Shown in pieces: positions 8,050 to 15,600 of a stretch of DNA of 64,000 nucleotides. Location: positions 186,001-250,000 of the forward strand of contig NZ_VDBO01000005.1 in the NCBI RefSeq assembly GCF_005930355.1, in the 5' to 3' direction. The translations under genes were made by a program, and so were the position numbers. Source of the DNA: Paenibacillus sinopodophylli (GTDB taxonomy: Bacteria > Bacillota > Bacilli > Paenibacillales > Paenibacillaceae). Numbering within the stretch: position 1 is the first letter of the stretch; the number at the start of each line of letters is the position of its first letter. Below the pieces are notes generated by a model. It searched no databases and had not been told where the DNA came from. It worked only from the letters and a program-made list of their open reading frames with translations.

Positions 8050-9483
8050 ATGAAAAAGCTTTTAACGATTGAGAGTGGGTATGTCATTGCTGCAGGTATC
8101 GTCGCGGTATGGCTGCTTTTTACAGGCGTATTTATTGGCGTTGCTGATAATGGCGATTTCTTAAGGATGATGGGATCTGCTGGTTTGAACTATTATGATG
8201 CACTGGAGTCATATGAGGATCGTTTCTTTGGTTTTGCACATGTCTATTTTGCATATGATCATTTTTTTCGTGGATTTTATCCGTCAACGCAGTTCATTAT
8301 TGTCGCTATAGCAAGGTTTATCGGAAAGCTGTTCAATGGCTCGGCATTTGATATTCGTATTCTTGGCGGCATGTATACCTTACTTCTGCTTACTGCGGGC
8401 TATCTGCTCATTAAGTACAACAAAACCAAGTCGGTATGGACGGCTGTTGTATTCGCTGTGCTCATGCTGCTAGTGTTCTCGGATATTGGTTATTTGGCGT
8501 ATTTTAATTCGTTATTCGGCGAGCCCGTATCGTTTGTGTTTCTGCTGCTTACAATCGGTCTTGGGCTGATGCTCACGAAGCAGGAGGAGCCCTCAAGCAA
8601 GCTGCTGGTGCTCTTTTTTGTATCCATCTTCTTTCTGGTCTGCTCCAAAACTCAGAATGCGCCGATCGGTGCGGGCTTTGCCCTTCTTGGTCTGCGGTAC
8701 GCCAGATTGAAGCAAGACAGAAGCTGGCGCAGGCTTGCGCTTGCGCTGTCTGTGTTCACTCTTTTCGCTTCCGTAGTGATGTATGCGGCTGCGCCAAAGG
8801 ATTTCAAGCATATCAATATGTATCAAACCGTATTCTTCGGCATATTGAATGAATCGCCTGATGTCGCGGGAGACCTGAAGGAGCTTGGGTTACCCGCTCA
8901 TTTGTCGGTGCTTGCTGGGACGAACTACTTCCAGACGGGTACTGCAATCAATCAGAATGATCCCTCGTTAAAGAGTGACTTCTATGACCGGGTGTCGCAT
9001 AAGGATGTACTATTGTTTTATATGAAGCACCCGTCTCGATTAATAGATAAGATGGAATACGCAGCGAAGAACGGCATGACGATTAGACCGTATTACTTAG
9101 GCAGCTTCGAGAAGTCGGAAGGCAAGCCGTCTGGAGCGGTTGCCTATTCCTTCAGCGCATGGAGCGAGTTCAAAAGGCATCATCTGCCGAACGCTTTATG
9201 GTTTATTGCCGTTATTTATGTAGTGTACTTTGGGGCAGCAGTGCTCGAATGGCTGCGACGCGAGGACAAGCGCTCGCGCATCGCAGTTGAATTGATGATA
9301 CTGCTAGGACTGACGGGCATATTCAGCTTCCTCATTCCGATTCTTGGCGACGGTCAGGCGGATATGAGCAAGCATTTGTTTTTGTTCAACGTTGTTTTTG
9401 ATATGATGCTGGTTGCGATTGTCGTATGGATGGTTTACCACTTGACGGCTTTGTTCACCAAGCGAGGCGGCTGGAATAGATAG
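8050..9483 (+). CDS. Polytopic membrane protein, WsfD-like (possible S-layer glycan glycosyltransferase)
   Basis: A 477-residue integral membrane protein with about 10 hydrophobic helices. An early VADNGDFLRMM motif follows the first helix and resembles the acidic loop of GT-C type glycosyltransferases. A large extracytoplasmic loop lies at about residues 255-375. The layout matches proteins annotated WsfD in Paenibacillus and Geobacillus S-layer glycosylation loci; this is recalled family knowledge, not a search result. It stands alone between two terminators and so is probably its own transcription unit. SLH-domain and O-antigen-ligase-like genes occur at 60-64 kb. Catalytic function is not proven by anything visible. 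Confidence 0.6.
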   Translation: MKKLLTIESGYVIAAGIVAVWLLFTGVFIGVADNGDFLRMMGSAGLNYYDALESYEDRFFGFAHVYFAYDHFFRGFYPSTQFIIVAIARFIGKLFNGSAFDIRILGGMYTLLLLTAGYLLIKYNKTKSVWTAVVFAVLMLLVFSDIGYLAYFNSLFGEPVSFVFLLLTIGLGLMLTKQEEPSSKLLVLFFVSIFFLVCSKTQNAPIGAGFALLGLRYARLKQDRSWRRLALALSVFTLFASVVMYAAAPKDFKHINMYQTVFFGILNESPDVAGDLKELGLPAHLSVLAGTNYFQTGTAINQNDPSLKSDFYDRVSHKDVLLFYMKHPSRLIDKMEYAAKNGMTIRPYYLGSFEKSEGKPSGAVAYSFSAWSEFKRHHLPNALWFIAVIYVVYFGAAVLEWLRREDKRSRIAVELMILLGLTGIFSFLIPILGDGQADMSKHLFLFNVVFDMMLVAIVVWMVYHLTALFTKRGGWNR

Positions 9484-9505
9484 AGCTTGAATGCGTGCGG
9501 GGGCC

Positions 9506-9528
9506 AGAGCGGCTTCCGTTCTTTTTTT
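9506..9528 (+). terminator. Rho-independent terminator
   Basis: AGAGCGG, loop CTT, CCGTTCT (one G-T pair), followed by seven Ts. It lies 22 bp after the membrane protein gene. Confidence 0.65.
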
Positions 9529-9592
9529 GAGTGCGGAGGTAAGACTACAGAGCGGTGTAGTATTTGTACAAAATATCCTTACAGTTTGTCCA

Positions 9593-9622
9593 TTGATATT
9601 GCTTAAGGGCGAAGCTTACAAT
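9593..9622 (+). promoter_or_regulatory. Putative sigma-A promoter of the ferredoxin-NADP reductase gene
   Basis: The -35 box is TTGATA (9593-9598) and the -10 box is TACAAT (9617-9622), with an 18-bp spacer. A Fur box begins 6 bp after the -10 box. Confidence 0.55.
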
Positions 9623-9627
9623 AAGAT

Positions 9628-9646
9628 GATAATGAGAATTAATATC
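9628..9646 (+). promoter_or_regulatory. Fur box upstream of the ferredoxin-NADP reductase gene
   Basis: GATAATGAGAATTAATATC matches the classical 19-bp Fur consensus GATAATGATAATCATTATC at 16 of 19 positions. It overlaps the expected transcription start, which fits iron-dependent repression. Confidence 0.75.
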
Positions 9647-9671
9647 AAATAGAGGCTTAGGAGGAACCATT

Positions 9672-10712
9672 TTGACGGAATCATTAGAATTATATGATGT
9701 GACGATTATCGGCGGAGGCCCTGCGGGGATGTATGCTGCTTTCTATAGCGGAATGAGAGATTTGAAAACCAAGGTCATAGATGCGAATGAGAAGCTGGGC
9801 GGACGGATGCTCATTTATCCCGAGAAGATGATCTGGGACGTAGGCGGTGTTACGCCGATTCTGTGCGAAAAGCTCATTACGCAATTGGAGCAGCAAGCGA
9901 ACACCTTTGAACCCACAGTAATACTGGGCCAGCAGATTTATGGTATAGAGAAGCTTGCGGATGGTACCTATATGCTGGAATCGTCTGAAGGGGTGAAGCA
10001 TTGGACCCGCACGGTTATTCTAGCAATCGGGCGCGGTATTCTGAAGATGGCGAAGCTTGAGCTTGAAGGTGCGGAGCGGTATGAGGTATCCAATCTGCAC
10101 TACACGGTCCAAGAGCTGGAGCCATTCCGCGGGAAACGGGTGCTTATATCTGGCGGCGGTAATTCAGCAGTCGATTGGGCGAACGAGCTGGAGTCAATCG
10201 CAGAGCAGGTTACGGTTGTGCATCGTCGCGAGCAATTCGGTGGCCATGAGAAAAATATTGCGAAGATGAAGGAATCCTCCGTAGACGTGAGGACGCCATA
10301 CGAAGTCACTCAGCTATATAGCAGCAACGGTGAAGCGATTGATCAAGTAACGGTTGCACATCTGGAAACGGGACTAAGTGAGAAGCTCGCGGTGGATGCG
10401 GTTATCGTCAACCACGGGTTGAAAGCCGATTTCAGCGGCATTAAGGACTGGGGCTTGAAGATGGATGATTGGAATGTGTTTGTGAATGCCAAGCTGGAAT
10501 CGAATCTTCCGGGGATTTTCGCGGCAGGGGATTTCGCTGAGTTTGATAGTAAGCTCAATCTAATAGCGGGGGCGTTTACCGATGCTGCGCTTGCTGTTAA
10601 CAGCGCGAAGCTGTATATGGACCCTGAAGCACCGAAAGTGGCATATGTTTCCTCCCATAATGAGCGATTCAAGGAGAAGAACAAGGCGCTGGGCGTTGTG
10701 GAGGAAGAATAG
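9672..10712 (+). CDS. Ferredoxin/flavodoxin-NADP+ reductase, TrxB-like type (YumC/YcgT family)
   Basis: A 346-residue soluble flavoprotein. The FAD-binding motif IIGGGPAGMYAAFYSG starts at about residue 12, the NADPH-binding motif SGGGNSAVDWANEL lies near 160, and the C-terminal FAD motif GIFAAGDFAEF lies near 280. It resembles thioredoxin reductase but lacks the CxxC redox pair, which marks the bacterial TrxB-like ferredoxin-NADP reductases. The start is TTG 9672 with TAGGAGGAACCA upstream. A Fur box sits in its promoter, and the iron-siderophore import genes lie convergently downstream, so a role in supplying electrons under iron limitation or in reducing ferric siderophores is a reasonable inference. 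B. subtilis ycgT is a Fur-regulated relative (established knowledge). Confidence 0.9.
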   Translation: MTESLELYDVTIIGGGPAGMYAAFYSGMRDLKTKVIDANEKLGGRMLIYPEKMIWDVGGVTPILCEKLITQLEQQANTFEPTVILGQQIYGIEKLADGTYMLESSEGVKHWTRTVILAIGRGILKMAKLELEGAERYEVSNLHYTVQELEPFRGKRVLISGGGNSAVDWANELESIAEQVTVVHRREQFGGHEKNIAKMKESSVDVRTPYEVTQLYSSNGEAIDQVTVAHLETGLSEKLAVDAVIVNHGLKADFSGIKDWGLKMDDWNVFVNAKLESNLPGIFAAGDFAEFDSKLNLIAGAFTDAALAVNSAKLYMDPEAPKVAYVSSHNERFKEKNKALGVVEEE

Positions 10713-10798
10713 AGGAAGAAGCTGCACGGCCATTAGGCGAATACATTTTGAACGGAGCAAATGGCGATTCTGCCCTAGATAAATGACTATATCATAAA

Positions 10799-10857
10799 AG
10801 AAAAGGCTGGTCTTACGGCATATACGAAACGTATATCGCCGCAAGTCCAGCCTTTTT
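10799..10857. terminator. Bidirectional terminator between convergent genes
   Basis: AAAAGGCTGG pairs with CCAGCCTTTT, with a further inner stem CTTACGGCATATACG/CGTATATCGCCGCAAG (imperfect). There are A and T runs on both flanks. It sits between the reductase (+) and the FecCD permease (-). Confidence 0.8.
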
Positions 10858-10975
10858 GAAAATATAGGAATTTATAAGTTTGCTTGCTTATAAAGGGCTT
10901 TTATTTCACCGTCAAAACTATTTCAGCGTCTTAAAGGACGCCAAAGGCGTTTTTGCTTGGTTGGGAGCAGATGGA

Positions 10976-11980
10976 TTAGCGCATGAGCAAGTAAAGGAAA
11001 TAAGGTACGCTGAGTATGGTTACGATGATGCCCGCAGGTATATCCGCGCCGAAGCTTACCGTTCGGGCTATCGTATCAGCCGCCAGCATTATGATGCCGC
11101 CAATCAATGCAGCGGCCGGCAGAAGCAGCTTGTGGTCAGGCCCTACAAGCTTGCGTGCCACATGAGGGCTGATTAGGCCAAGAAAGAAGATGGAGCCGCC
11201 AAGAGCGACACTTCCAGATGCTATGGCAACCGCAGCGATAACTAAGCCGAGAAACTCTTTTTTGACATGTGTCCCTACTCCAGTCGCAATGTCATTGCCA
11301 AGCGTTAATGTGTTAAGCACCAGCGCTTTGTATCCCATAAACAGGATGAGGAGCAACACCCAAGGCGCAAGAAGAGCGAGGTAGGGCCATTCGTCCCCCC
11401 ACAAGTAACCAGCTTGCCACTTCTGTGCAAAAACATATTGATCCTCATCCAGCTTAAGCGTCAGAAATAGTGTTAAAGCGCTCAGCCCTACGTTAATTGC
11501 AGCGCCTGTCAATACCAGTCTGGTCGGGGAAGGCGCGCTTCGCTTCCGGTAGGCAAGCAGATAGATGAGAAAAGCTGCCAATAAACCGCCGATGAAAGCC
11601 AGAAGCGGGAGGAGAAAGGCGGAAGATAATCCGGCAAGTCCGAATACCGAGATAAATAGGAGGACCATTAAGCCTGAGCCGGCGTTAATGCCTAGCATGC
11701 CGGGGTCCGCAAGATCATTGCGCAGCAGGCCTTGCATAACGGTTCCCGCTGCAGCCATGCCCATGCCGACAAGTGTCGCGAGCAGAATACGCGGAAGCCG
11801 GAAATCAAATACGACAAGGTTCTGCTGATCAGTGCCTTTCCCTAGCAGTACGCTCCATACCTCCGCAGGCTGGAGCGCCATCTTGCCTGCATTCATACTA
11901 AGTAGAATGCCCGCAAGCAAGCATACGAGCAGAGAAGCAAGCAGAATGCCGCGTTTTGTTTTTTTCGCCGTGATGGTCAA
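10976..11980 (-). CDS. Iron-siderophore ABC transporter permease, FecCD family
   Basis: A 334-residue polytopic inner-membrane permease with about nine to ten helices. Family signatures are VMQGLLRNDLADPGMLGINAG, GSIFFLGLISPHVARKLVGPDHK and a C-terminal ADIPAGIIVTILSVPYFLYLL. It overlaps the second permease by 4 bp (ATGA) and follows the siderophore-binding lipoprotein, giving the order binding protein-permease-permease. The two permeases should form a heterodimer. No ATPase gene lies in this operon, so a shared ATPase elsewhere (as with B. subtilis YusV) is expected. Confidence 0.93.
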   Translation of the reverse strand: MTITAKKTKRGILLASLLVCLLAGILLSMNAGKMALQPAEVWSVLLGKGTDQQNLVVFDFRLPRILLATLVGMGMAAAGTVMQGLLRNDLADPGMLGINAGSGLMVLLFISVFGLAGLSSAFLLPLLAFIGGLLAAFLIYLLAYRKRSAPSPTRLVLTGAAINVGLSALTLFLTLKLDEDQYVFAQKWQAGYLWGDEWPYLALLAPWVLLLILFMGYKALVLNTLTLGNDIATGVGTHVKKEFLGLVIAAVAIASGSVALGGSIFFLGLISPHVARKLVGPDHKLLLPAAALIGGIIMLAADTIARTVSFGADIPAGIIVTILSVPYFLYLLMR

Positions 11981-13014
11981 TTGAACGCTCTCCTTTCCTT
12001 GCGGGAGATGAGCAGGAAAAACGGTACCCCGACGATTGCAAAAATGATGCCTAGCGCGATTTCATTCGGGCGATTAATAAGCCTGCCTACTAGATCGGCT
12101 GCGAGCATAAATACAGCTCCATATAGCGCCGCTGAAGGAATGATATGCCGGTAGTCGACACCAACCATAAACCGCATCATATGCGGAATAATTAAGCCGA
12201 CGAACCCGATAGGTCCTACAAGCACGACAGACAGACCTGCCAAGATGAGTACGGCAAGTACGGAAAGCAGCTTAACGAGCAAGACTCTTTGGCCTACGCT
12301 TCTCGCAATCTCATCACCAAGATTCAAGATCGTTATGGATGGCGCTAGTCCGAGGGCAAGAGCTAGGCCTGCAATAAACCAAGGTGCGACCAGAGCCAGC
12401 TCATGCCAGGTTGCGCCAGCAACACTCCCGGAGGTCCAATAGGAGAGCGCTTGTCCAATTTTGAAGATGAGGGATATGAAAGTTCCAATTGCGCCAAACA
12501 GCATTGTAATGGACAGTCCTGCGAGTACGAGACGCTGCGGTGTCATGCCCTTTCGGCTGAATGAAGCCGTCAAATAGGTAAACCCGGCACCAGCGCCAGC
12601 TCCAATAAAACAGATAAGCAGCAGTGTAGTATAGGGACTTCCCGGGAAAAAGGCTAGAGCGATCGCCATGGCCAGCGCAGCTCCGGCATTGATGCCCATA
12701 AGCCCGGAATCCGCCAGTGGATTCCGGGTGCTGCCTTGCATTATGGCGCCTGCCGCTGCTAGACTTGCACCGACCATGATATCAGCAATCGTCCGAGGTG
12801 CACGCAGGAAACGAACGATTTGATGCTCCATTAATTTAGAGTCGAAGGAAAACAGAGCCGTCCATGCTGTCGTTAGGTCCATTCGGGCAGCCCCAAACGA
12901 TATGGAGGCTGCTGCAGCGAGCAGCAGGAGAACAAGACCGGCCAGCATCAGCATGGCAAAGTAAGAGGCTGAAGGCTTACTGCCGACCGGAAGAGGTCTT
13001 CTAATACCTAGCAT
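11977..13014 (-). CDS. Iron-siderophore ABC transporter permease, FecCD family
   Basis: A 345-residue FecCD permease and partner of the overlapping downstream gene. Signature segments are IMQGSTRNPLADSGLMGINAG, VGPIGFVGLIIPHMMRFMVG and NRPNEIALGIIFAIVGVPFFL. It starts 6 bp after the stop of the siderophore-binding lipoprotein, so the genes are co-transcribed and probably under the Fur box at 14051. The two permeases are clear paralogues with the same motif order, as in FeuB/FeuC or YfiZ/YfhA pairs. The cargo siderophore cannot be read from the sequence. Confidence 0.93.
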   Translation of the reverse strand: MLGIRRPLPVGSKPSASYFAMLMLAGLVLLLLAAAASISFGAARMDLTTAWTALFSFDSKLMEHQIVRFLRAPRTIADIMVGASLAAAGAIMQGSTRNPLADSGLMGINAGAALAMAIALAFFPGSPYTTLLLICFIGAGAGAGFTYLTASFSRKGMTPQRLVLAGLSITMLFGAIGTFISLIFKIGQALSYWTSGSVAGATWHELALVAPWFIAGLALALGLAPSITILNLGDEIARSVGQRVLLVKLLSVLAVLILAGLSVVLVGPIGFVGLIIPHMMRFMVGVDYRHIIPSAALYGAVFMLAADLVGRLINRPNEIALGIIFAIVGVPFFLLISRKERRAFN

Positions 13015-13020
13015 TTCGAG

Positions 13021-14025
13021 TTAGCTCTTCGGTGCTGCAGCAAGCAGATGTTCCACTATAAAGTCGAGCTGCTTATCAAGAGAGAATATATCGCTGTAAT
13101 AAGCTAGGCTGAAACTAATCTCAATCATGCGGCCTTCCTTCACGGCAGGAATGGTACTCCAGATTGGATGATCCGTTAGATCGTCCATGCCTTCATAAGA
13201 AGAACGGAACACGTAATCACCAATGAAATTCGGAAGTACTTCCATGGAGACGGTTTCGCCGCTGCCTTCAGTTGCTACGTCGATTTTTTCCTGGATGGCA
13301 GCAGGTGCCTTTAAGCCCAAATATTCATAAATAATTTGGGAGCCGCGTCCGAATTGTTTACTAGCAACGACCGTCATTTCCTTCTTGCCGCCTTCTACAA
13401 TCGATACGGTTTTGTCTTGCAAGCCAGCATCAGCGAGCTTCTTCTTGCTTTCTTCGACCTTGCTGTTGAAATTAGCGAGCAGCGTCTGCATTTCCTGCTC
13501 TTTGCCGAAAGTTTGACCGAGCAGCGCAAGACGCTCTTCTGTCGTCATCTGGTCGAAGGGTACAAAGACAGTTGGAGCAATATCTTTGAGTGCATTATAG
13601 GTATCCTCAGATGGGACGATGATGAGATCTGGATTAAGTGCCATAACTGCTTCTGGATTCGTTTCGAACCAAGTGCCGAGTGATTCAACGCCAACAAGTT
13701 CCTTCTCGAAGGCCGCACCTTCGGAAACCTCGGAGACGCCTACCGGCTTAATACCCATGGCCACAACATCGCCTAGCAAATAGAGTACGACTACACGTTT
13801 TGGATTAGCAGGCACCTCGACGTCGCCTTTCACAGTAGAGACGATGCGAGTTTGATTCTCGCTTGCCGTTTGGTTTGCTGCTGAATCAGCGGTCGCTGTT
13901 GCGGTTGCCGTCGTTCCGCTATTGGCATTGCTGTTAGCTGCACCTCCAGTTGAGCAAGCTCCGAGCAACAGTGTCAGACTTAGCAGCAAGCTCACTGCTA
14001 AACCAGGTTTTGAATATTTCTTCAT
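13021..14025 (-). CDS. Iron-siderophore-binding lipoprotein (FecB/FeuA-like)
   Basis: A 334-residue substrate-binding protein. A lipoprotein signal (KKYSKPGLAV, hydrophobic run, LLGACS lipobox), a Ser/Ala/Thr linker, and a FecB-type fold follow (VVVLYLLGDVVAMGIKPVGVSE, LNPDLIIVPSEDT, LGQTFGKEQE). ATG 14025 is chosen because it follows GGAGGGTC at good spacing and begins a classical lipoprotein signal. A perfect 7-1-7 Fur box and a plausible promoter lie directly upstream. The same frame is open far upstream into the AraC regulator gene, so a longer fused product is formally possible (see the AraC entry). It delivers ferric siderophore to the two FecCD permeases. Confidence 0.88.
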   Translation of the reverse strand: MKKYSKPGLAVSLLLSLTLLLGACSTGGAANSNANSGTTATATATADSAANQTASENQTRIVSTVKGDVEVPANPKRVVVLYLLGDVVAMGIKPVGVSEVSEGAAFEKELVGVESLGTWFETNPEAVMALNPDLIIVPSEDTYNALKDIAPTVFVPFDQMTTEERLALLGQTFGKEQEMQTLLANFNSKVEESKKKLADAGLQDKTVSIVEGGKKEMTVVASKQFGRGSQIIYEYLGLKAPAAIQEKIDVATEGSGETVSMEVLPNFIGDYVFRSSYEGMDDLTDHPIWSTIPAVKEGRMIEISFSLAYYSDIFSLDKQLDFIVEHLLAAAPKS

Positions 14026-14982
14026 TTGTAAAGACCCTCCACGTTTGTATTGATAATGATTATCACCATCACTATCAATATAACGTCCAATCTTTCGTAA
14101 TCCAATGGATATTCCTGTCGTTCTAAATGGATGATCTTCTGATCGACGGTTTTGCCGTTCCTGTTTTTGGAAGCGAACAGGAGACAGACCTGTATATTTC
14201 TTGAAGATACGACTGAAATAATAGACATCCGAATAGCCTACAGCTTGAGCAATGTCCTGAAGCGCTGCATCCGTACTGAGCAGCAGCTCGGCTGCTTCGG
14301 TAACACGAACCTGAATCAAATAATGTATGGGGCTTTCGCCAGTTTGTTCTTTGAACCGCATGGACAGATGGCGCGGACTGTAATTCAGTGTCTCTGCTAT
14401 GGATTCAAGGGTGAGGCTTTCTGAATAATGTGCATCCATATATCGTATCGCTTGGGCGACTAGGTCTGGCTTGCGCTTGCTCACACCTTGCATCTCCAGT
14501 TGACGCAGCAGTTCGTGAATAAACTGATAGAAATGGCTTTTGACTTGCAGCTGATCCAAGGTTCTCGCGCCATCCCAGCGTTTCTCCATCTCATTCAGAC
14601 TGCGAAGGAGCGGCAGCGGCTCTTCCGGCTCGAAGGCATACTGAAGGGAGAAGGGGCTGTTGCAATCAAGGAGTCGTGTTAGCTCTTTCCGATGGGGGTA
14701 CACAGGGGCGGCTCTGTAGAATAGCAAATAATATTCGAATTCTTCTCTTGCTTCTATATCGAGCAGCATGCCTTTGCCGCCATGAAGGACGTGAAAGCCC
14801 GTTGTCTCTTGCTTGATGCCATCGACTTTAATACTCGCAGCTCCGCGAATCCCATATAAGAAGATGCTGGCGGGAAGCCTATAGTTCTCCAGCAGCTCGC
14901 CGGGATGCATAATGGTATGCCGGATGTCTAATATTTTGATAGCGGAGTGGTTCCATAAGGTGATATGTTCGTCCAACTTCAT
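13021..14982 (-). CDS. AraC-family regulator whose frame continues without a stop into the siderophore-binding lipoprotein
   Basis: The first about 300 of 653 codons encode an AraC-type regulator. They comprise a cupin-like sensing domain (residues about 20-160) and a C-terminal double helix-turn-helix (about 185-285: LTLESIAETLNYSPRHLSMRFK and LQDIAQAVGYSDVYYFSRIFKKYTGLSP). No stop follows; residues about 290-319 look like translated intergenic DNA and include the Fur box as GDNHYQ, then comes the lipoprotein start at codon 320. The simplest reading is two genes, with the regulator ending near base 14120. A single-base indel in the A5/T5 run at 14164-14168 would supply a nearby stop. A real fusion resembling Btr (YbbB), which joins AraC and binding-protein domains, is the alternative, although Btr lacks a lipoprotein signal. 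Confidence 0.7.
   Translation of the reverse strand: MKLDEHITLWNHSAIKILDIRHTIMHPGELLENYRLPASIFLYGIRGAASIKVDGIKQETTGFHVLHGGKGMLLDIEAREEFEYYLLFYRAAPVYPHRKELTRLLDCNSPFSLQYAFEPEEPLPLLRSLNEMEKRWDGARTLDQLQVKSHFYQFIHELLRQLEMQGVSKRKPDLVAQAIRYMDAHYSESLTLESIAETLNYSPRHLSMRFKEQTGESPIHYLIQVRVTEAAELLLSTDAALQDIAQAVGYSDVYYFSRIFKKYTGLSPVRFQKQERQNRRSEDHPFRTTGISIGLRKIGRYIDSDGDNHYQYKRGGSLQMKKYSKPGLAVSLLLSLTLLLGACSTGGAANSNANSGTTATATATADSAANQTASENQTRIVSTVKGDVEVPANPKRVVVLYLLGDVVAMGIKPVGVSEVSEGAAFEKELVGVESLGTWFETNPEAVMALNPDLIIVPSEDTYNALKDIAPTVFVPFDQMTTEERLALLGQTFGKEQEMQTLLANFNSKVEESKKKLADAGLQDKTVSIVEGGKKEMTVVASKQFGRGSQIIYEYLGLKAPAAIQEKIDVATEGSGETVSMEVLPNFIGDYVFRSSYEGMDDLTDHPIWSTIPAVKEGRMIEISFSLAYYSDIFSLDKQLDFIVEHLLAAAPKS
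14050..14078 (-). promoter_or_regulatory. Putative promoter of the siderophore-binding operon
   Basis: On the minus strand, TTGATA (14073-14078) and TATCAA (14050-14055) are spaced by 17 bp. The perfect Fur box overlaps the -10 box and the spacer. Confidence 0.5.
14051..14065 (-). promoter_or_regulatory. Perfect 7-1-7 Fur box
   Basis: TGATAATGATTATCA is an exact match to the Bacillus Fur heptamer repeat (TGATAAT-N-ATTATCA). It lies 26-40 bp upstream of the lipoprotein start, inside the open frame that joins it to the regulator. Confidence 0.88.
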
Positions 14983-15064
14983 TGTCTATTCCTCTCCGAT
15001 CTTTGAATGAATAGGAAAAGTCCCTTTTCGAAAGAATCGTTATTCATGCCTTATACAGTATAAG

Positions 15065-15079
15065 TGATAACTATTCTCA
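15065..15079 (-). promoter_or_regulatory. Fur box upstream of the AraC regulator
   Basis: TGATAACTATTCTCA matches the 7-1-7 Fur repeat at 12 of 14 informative positions. On the minus strand it lies within the spacer of a possible promoter, TTGTAA and TATACT separated by 18 bp, about 80 bp upstream of the AraC start. Confidence 0.65.
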
Positions 15080-15292
15080 ATTACAATTAAAAACTTGTAT
15101 GTATTTCGTTGATTAAATCGATTAAGCGACATAAAGGAGACTGCCCTTAAGGCTTGTCTTCCTCTGAGGACAGCTTCTTGTTCAGCTGGCTCGTTATGTT
15201 TTGTAGAGACGCAGCCGAGGGTCCAGTGTTGTTGGTTATGATAAGGCTAGTTGTGGGTATACATATTTATAAGCGAAGGGAGCTGTTGAAAT

Positions 15293-15499
15293 ATGCCGCA
15301 ATATGCGAACATGACTGCAGAGATTCCAGACATTAATCCCGACCATAAGCCGGAAATCAAGCCGCCAGCTGCGCCGGAGATTCTGCCTGATCAGCCGTCT
15401 CCGGAAATCATTCCACAGTCGCCGCCTGAAATTAAGCCGGATGTCATTCCAGAAATCATTCCGGATGGTCCGCCAGAGGTTCCTCCTAGATCGGCATGA
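15293..15499 (+). CDS. Small Pro/Glu/Ile-rich repeat protein
   Basis: A 68-residue protein built from repeats of PEIxPD/PEI type (PEIKPP, PEILPDQ, PEIIPQ, PEIKPD, PEIIPDG, PEVPP), with no signal peptide, cysteine or transmembrane helix. The start ATG is preceded by AAGGGAG at about 9 bp, and a good terminator follows at 15509-15546, so it looks like a real short transcription unit. The composition is acidic and should be extended (polyproline-like) rather than globular. I do not recognise a function. The repeats argue for coding rather than chance. Confidence 0.7.
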   Translation: MPQYANMTAEIPDINPDHKPEIKPPAAPEILPDQPSPEIIPQSPPEIKPDVIPEIIPDGPPEVPPRSA

Positions 15500-15508
15500 G
15501 GAAACGCG

Positions 15509-15546
15509 AAAAGCTCCGAGGCGCTAGTCGTCACGGGGCTTTTTTT
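15509..15546 (+). terminator. Rho-independent terminator after the small Pro-rich gene
   Basis: AAGCTCCG pairs with CGGGGCTT and is followed by a T run. Confidence 0.75.
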
Positions 15547-15600
15547 GTCTACGACAGGAAAATGTGGAACGGCTCATAGGGCTGCATTCTCTCAGACTGC

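Noticed and set aside
10880..11176. Plus-strand open frame overlapping the end of the FecCD permease gene
   Set aside because: It is antisense to a well-supported permease and has no ribosome site or recognisable domain.
15154..15336. Open frame overlapping the start of the Pro-rich gene
   Set aside because: It overlaps the better-supported small gene in another frame and lacks a ribosome site.
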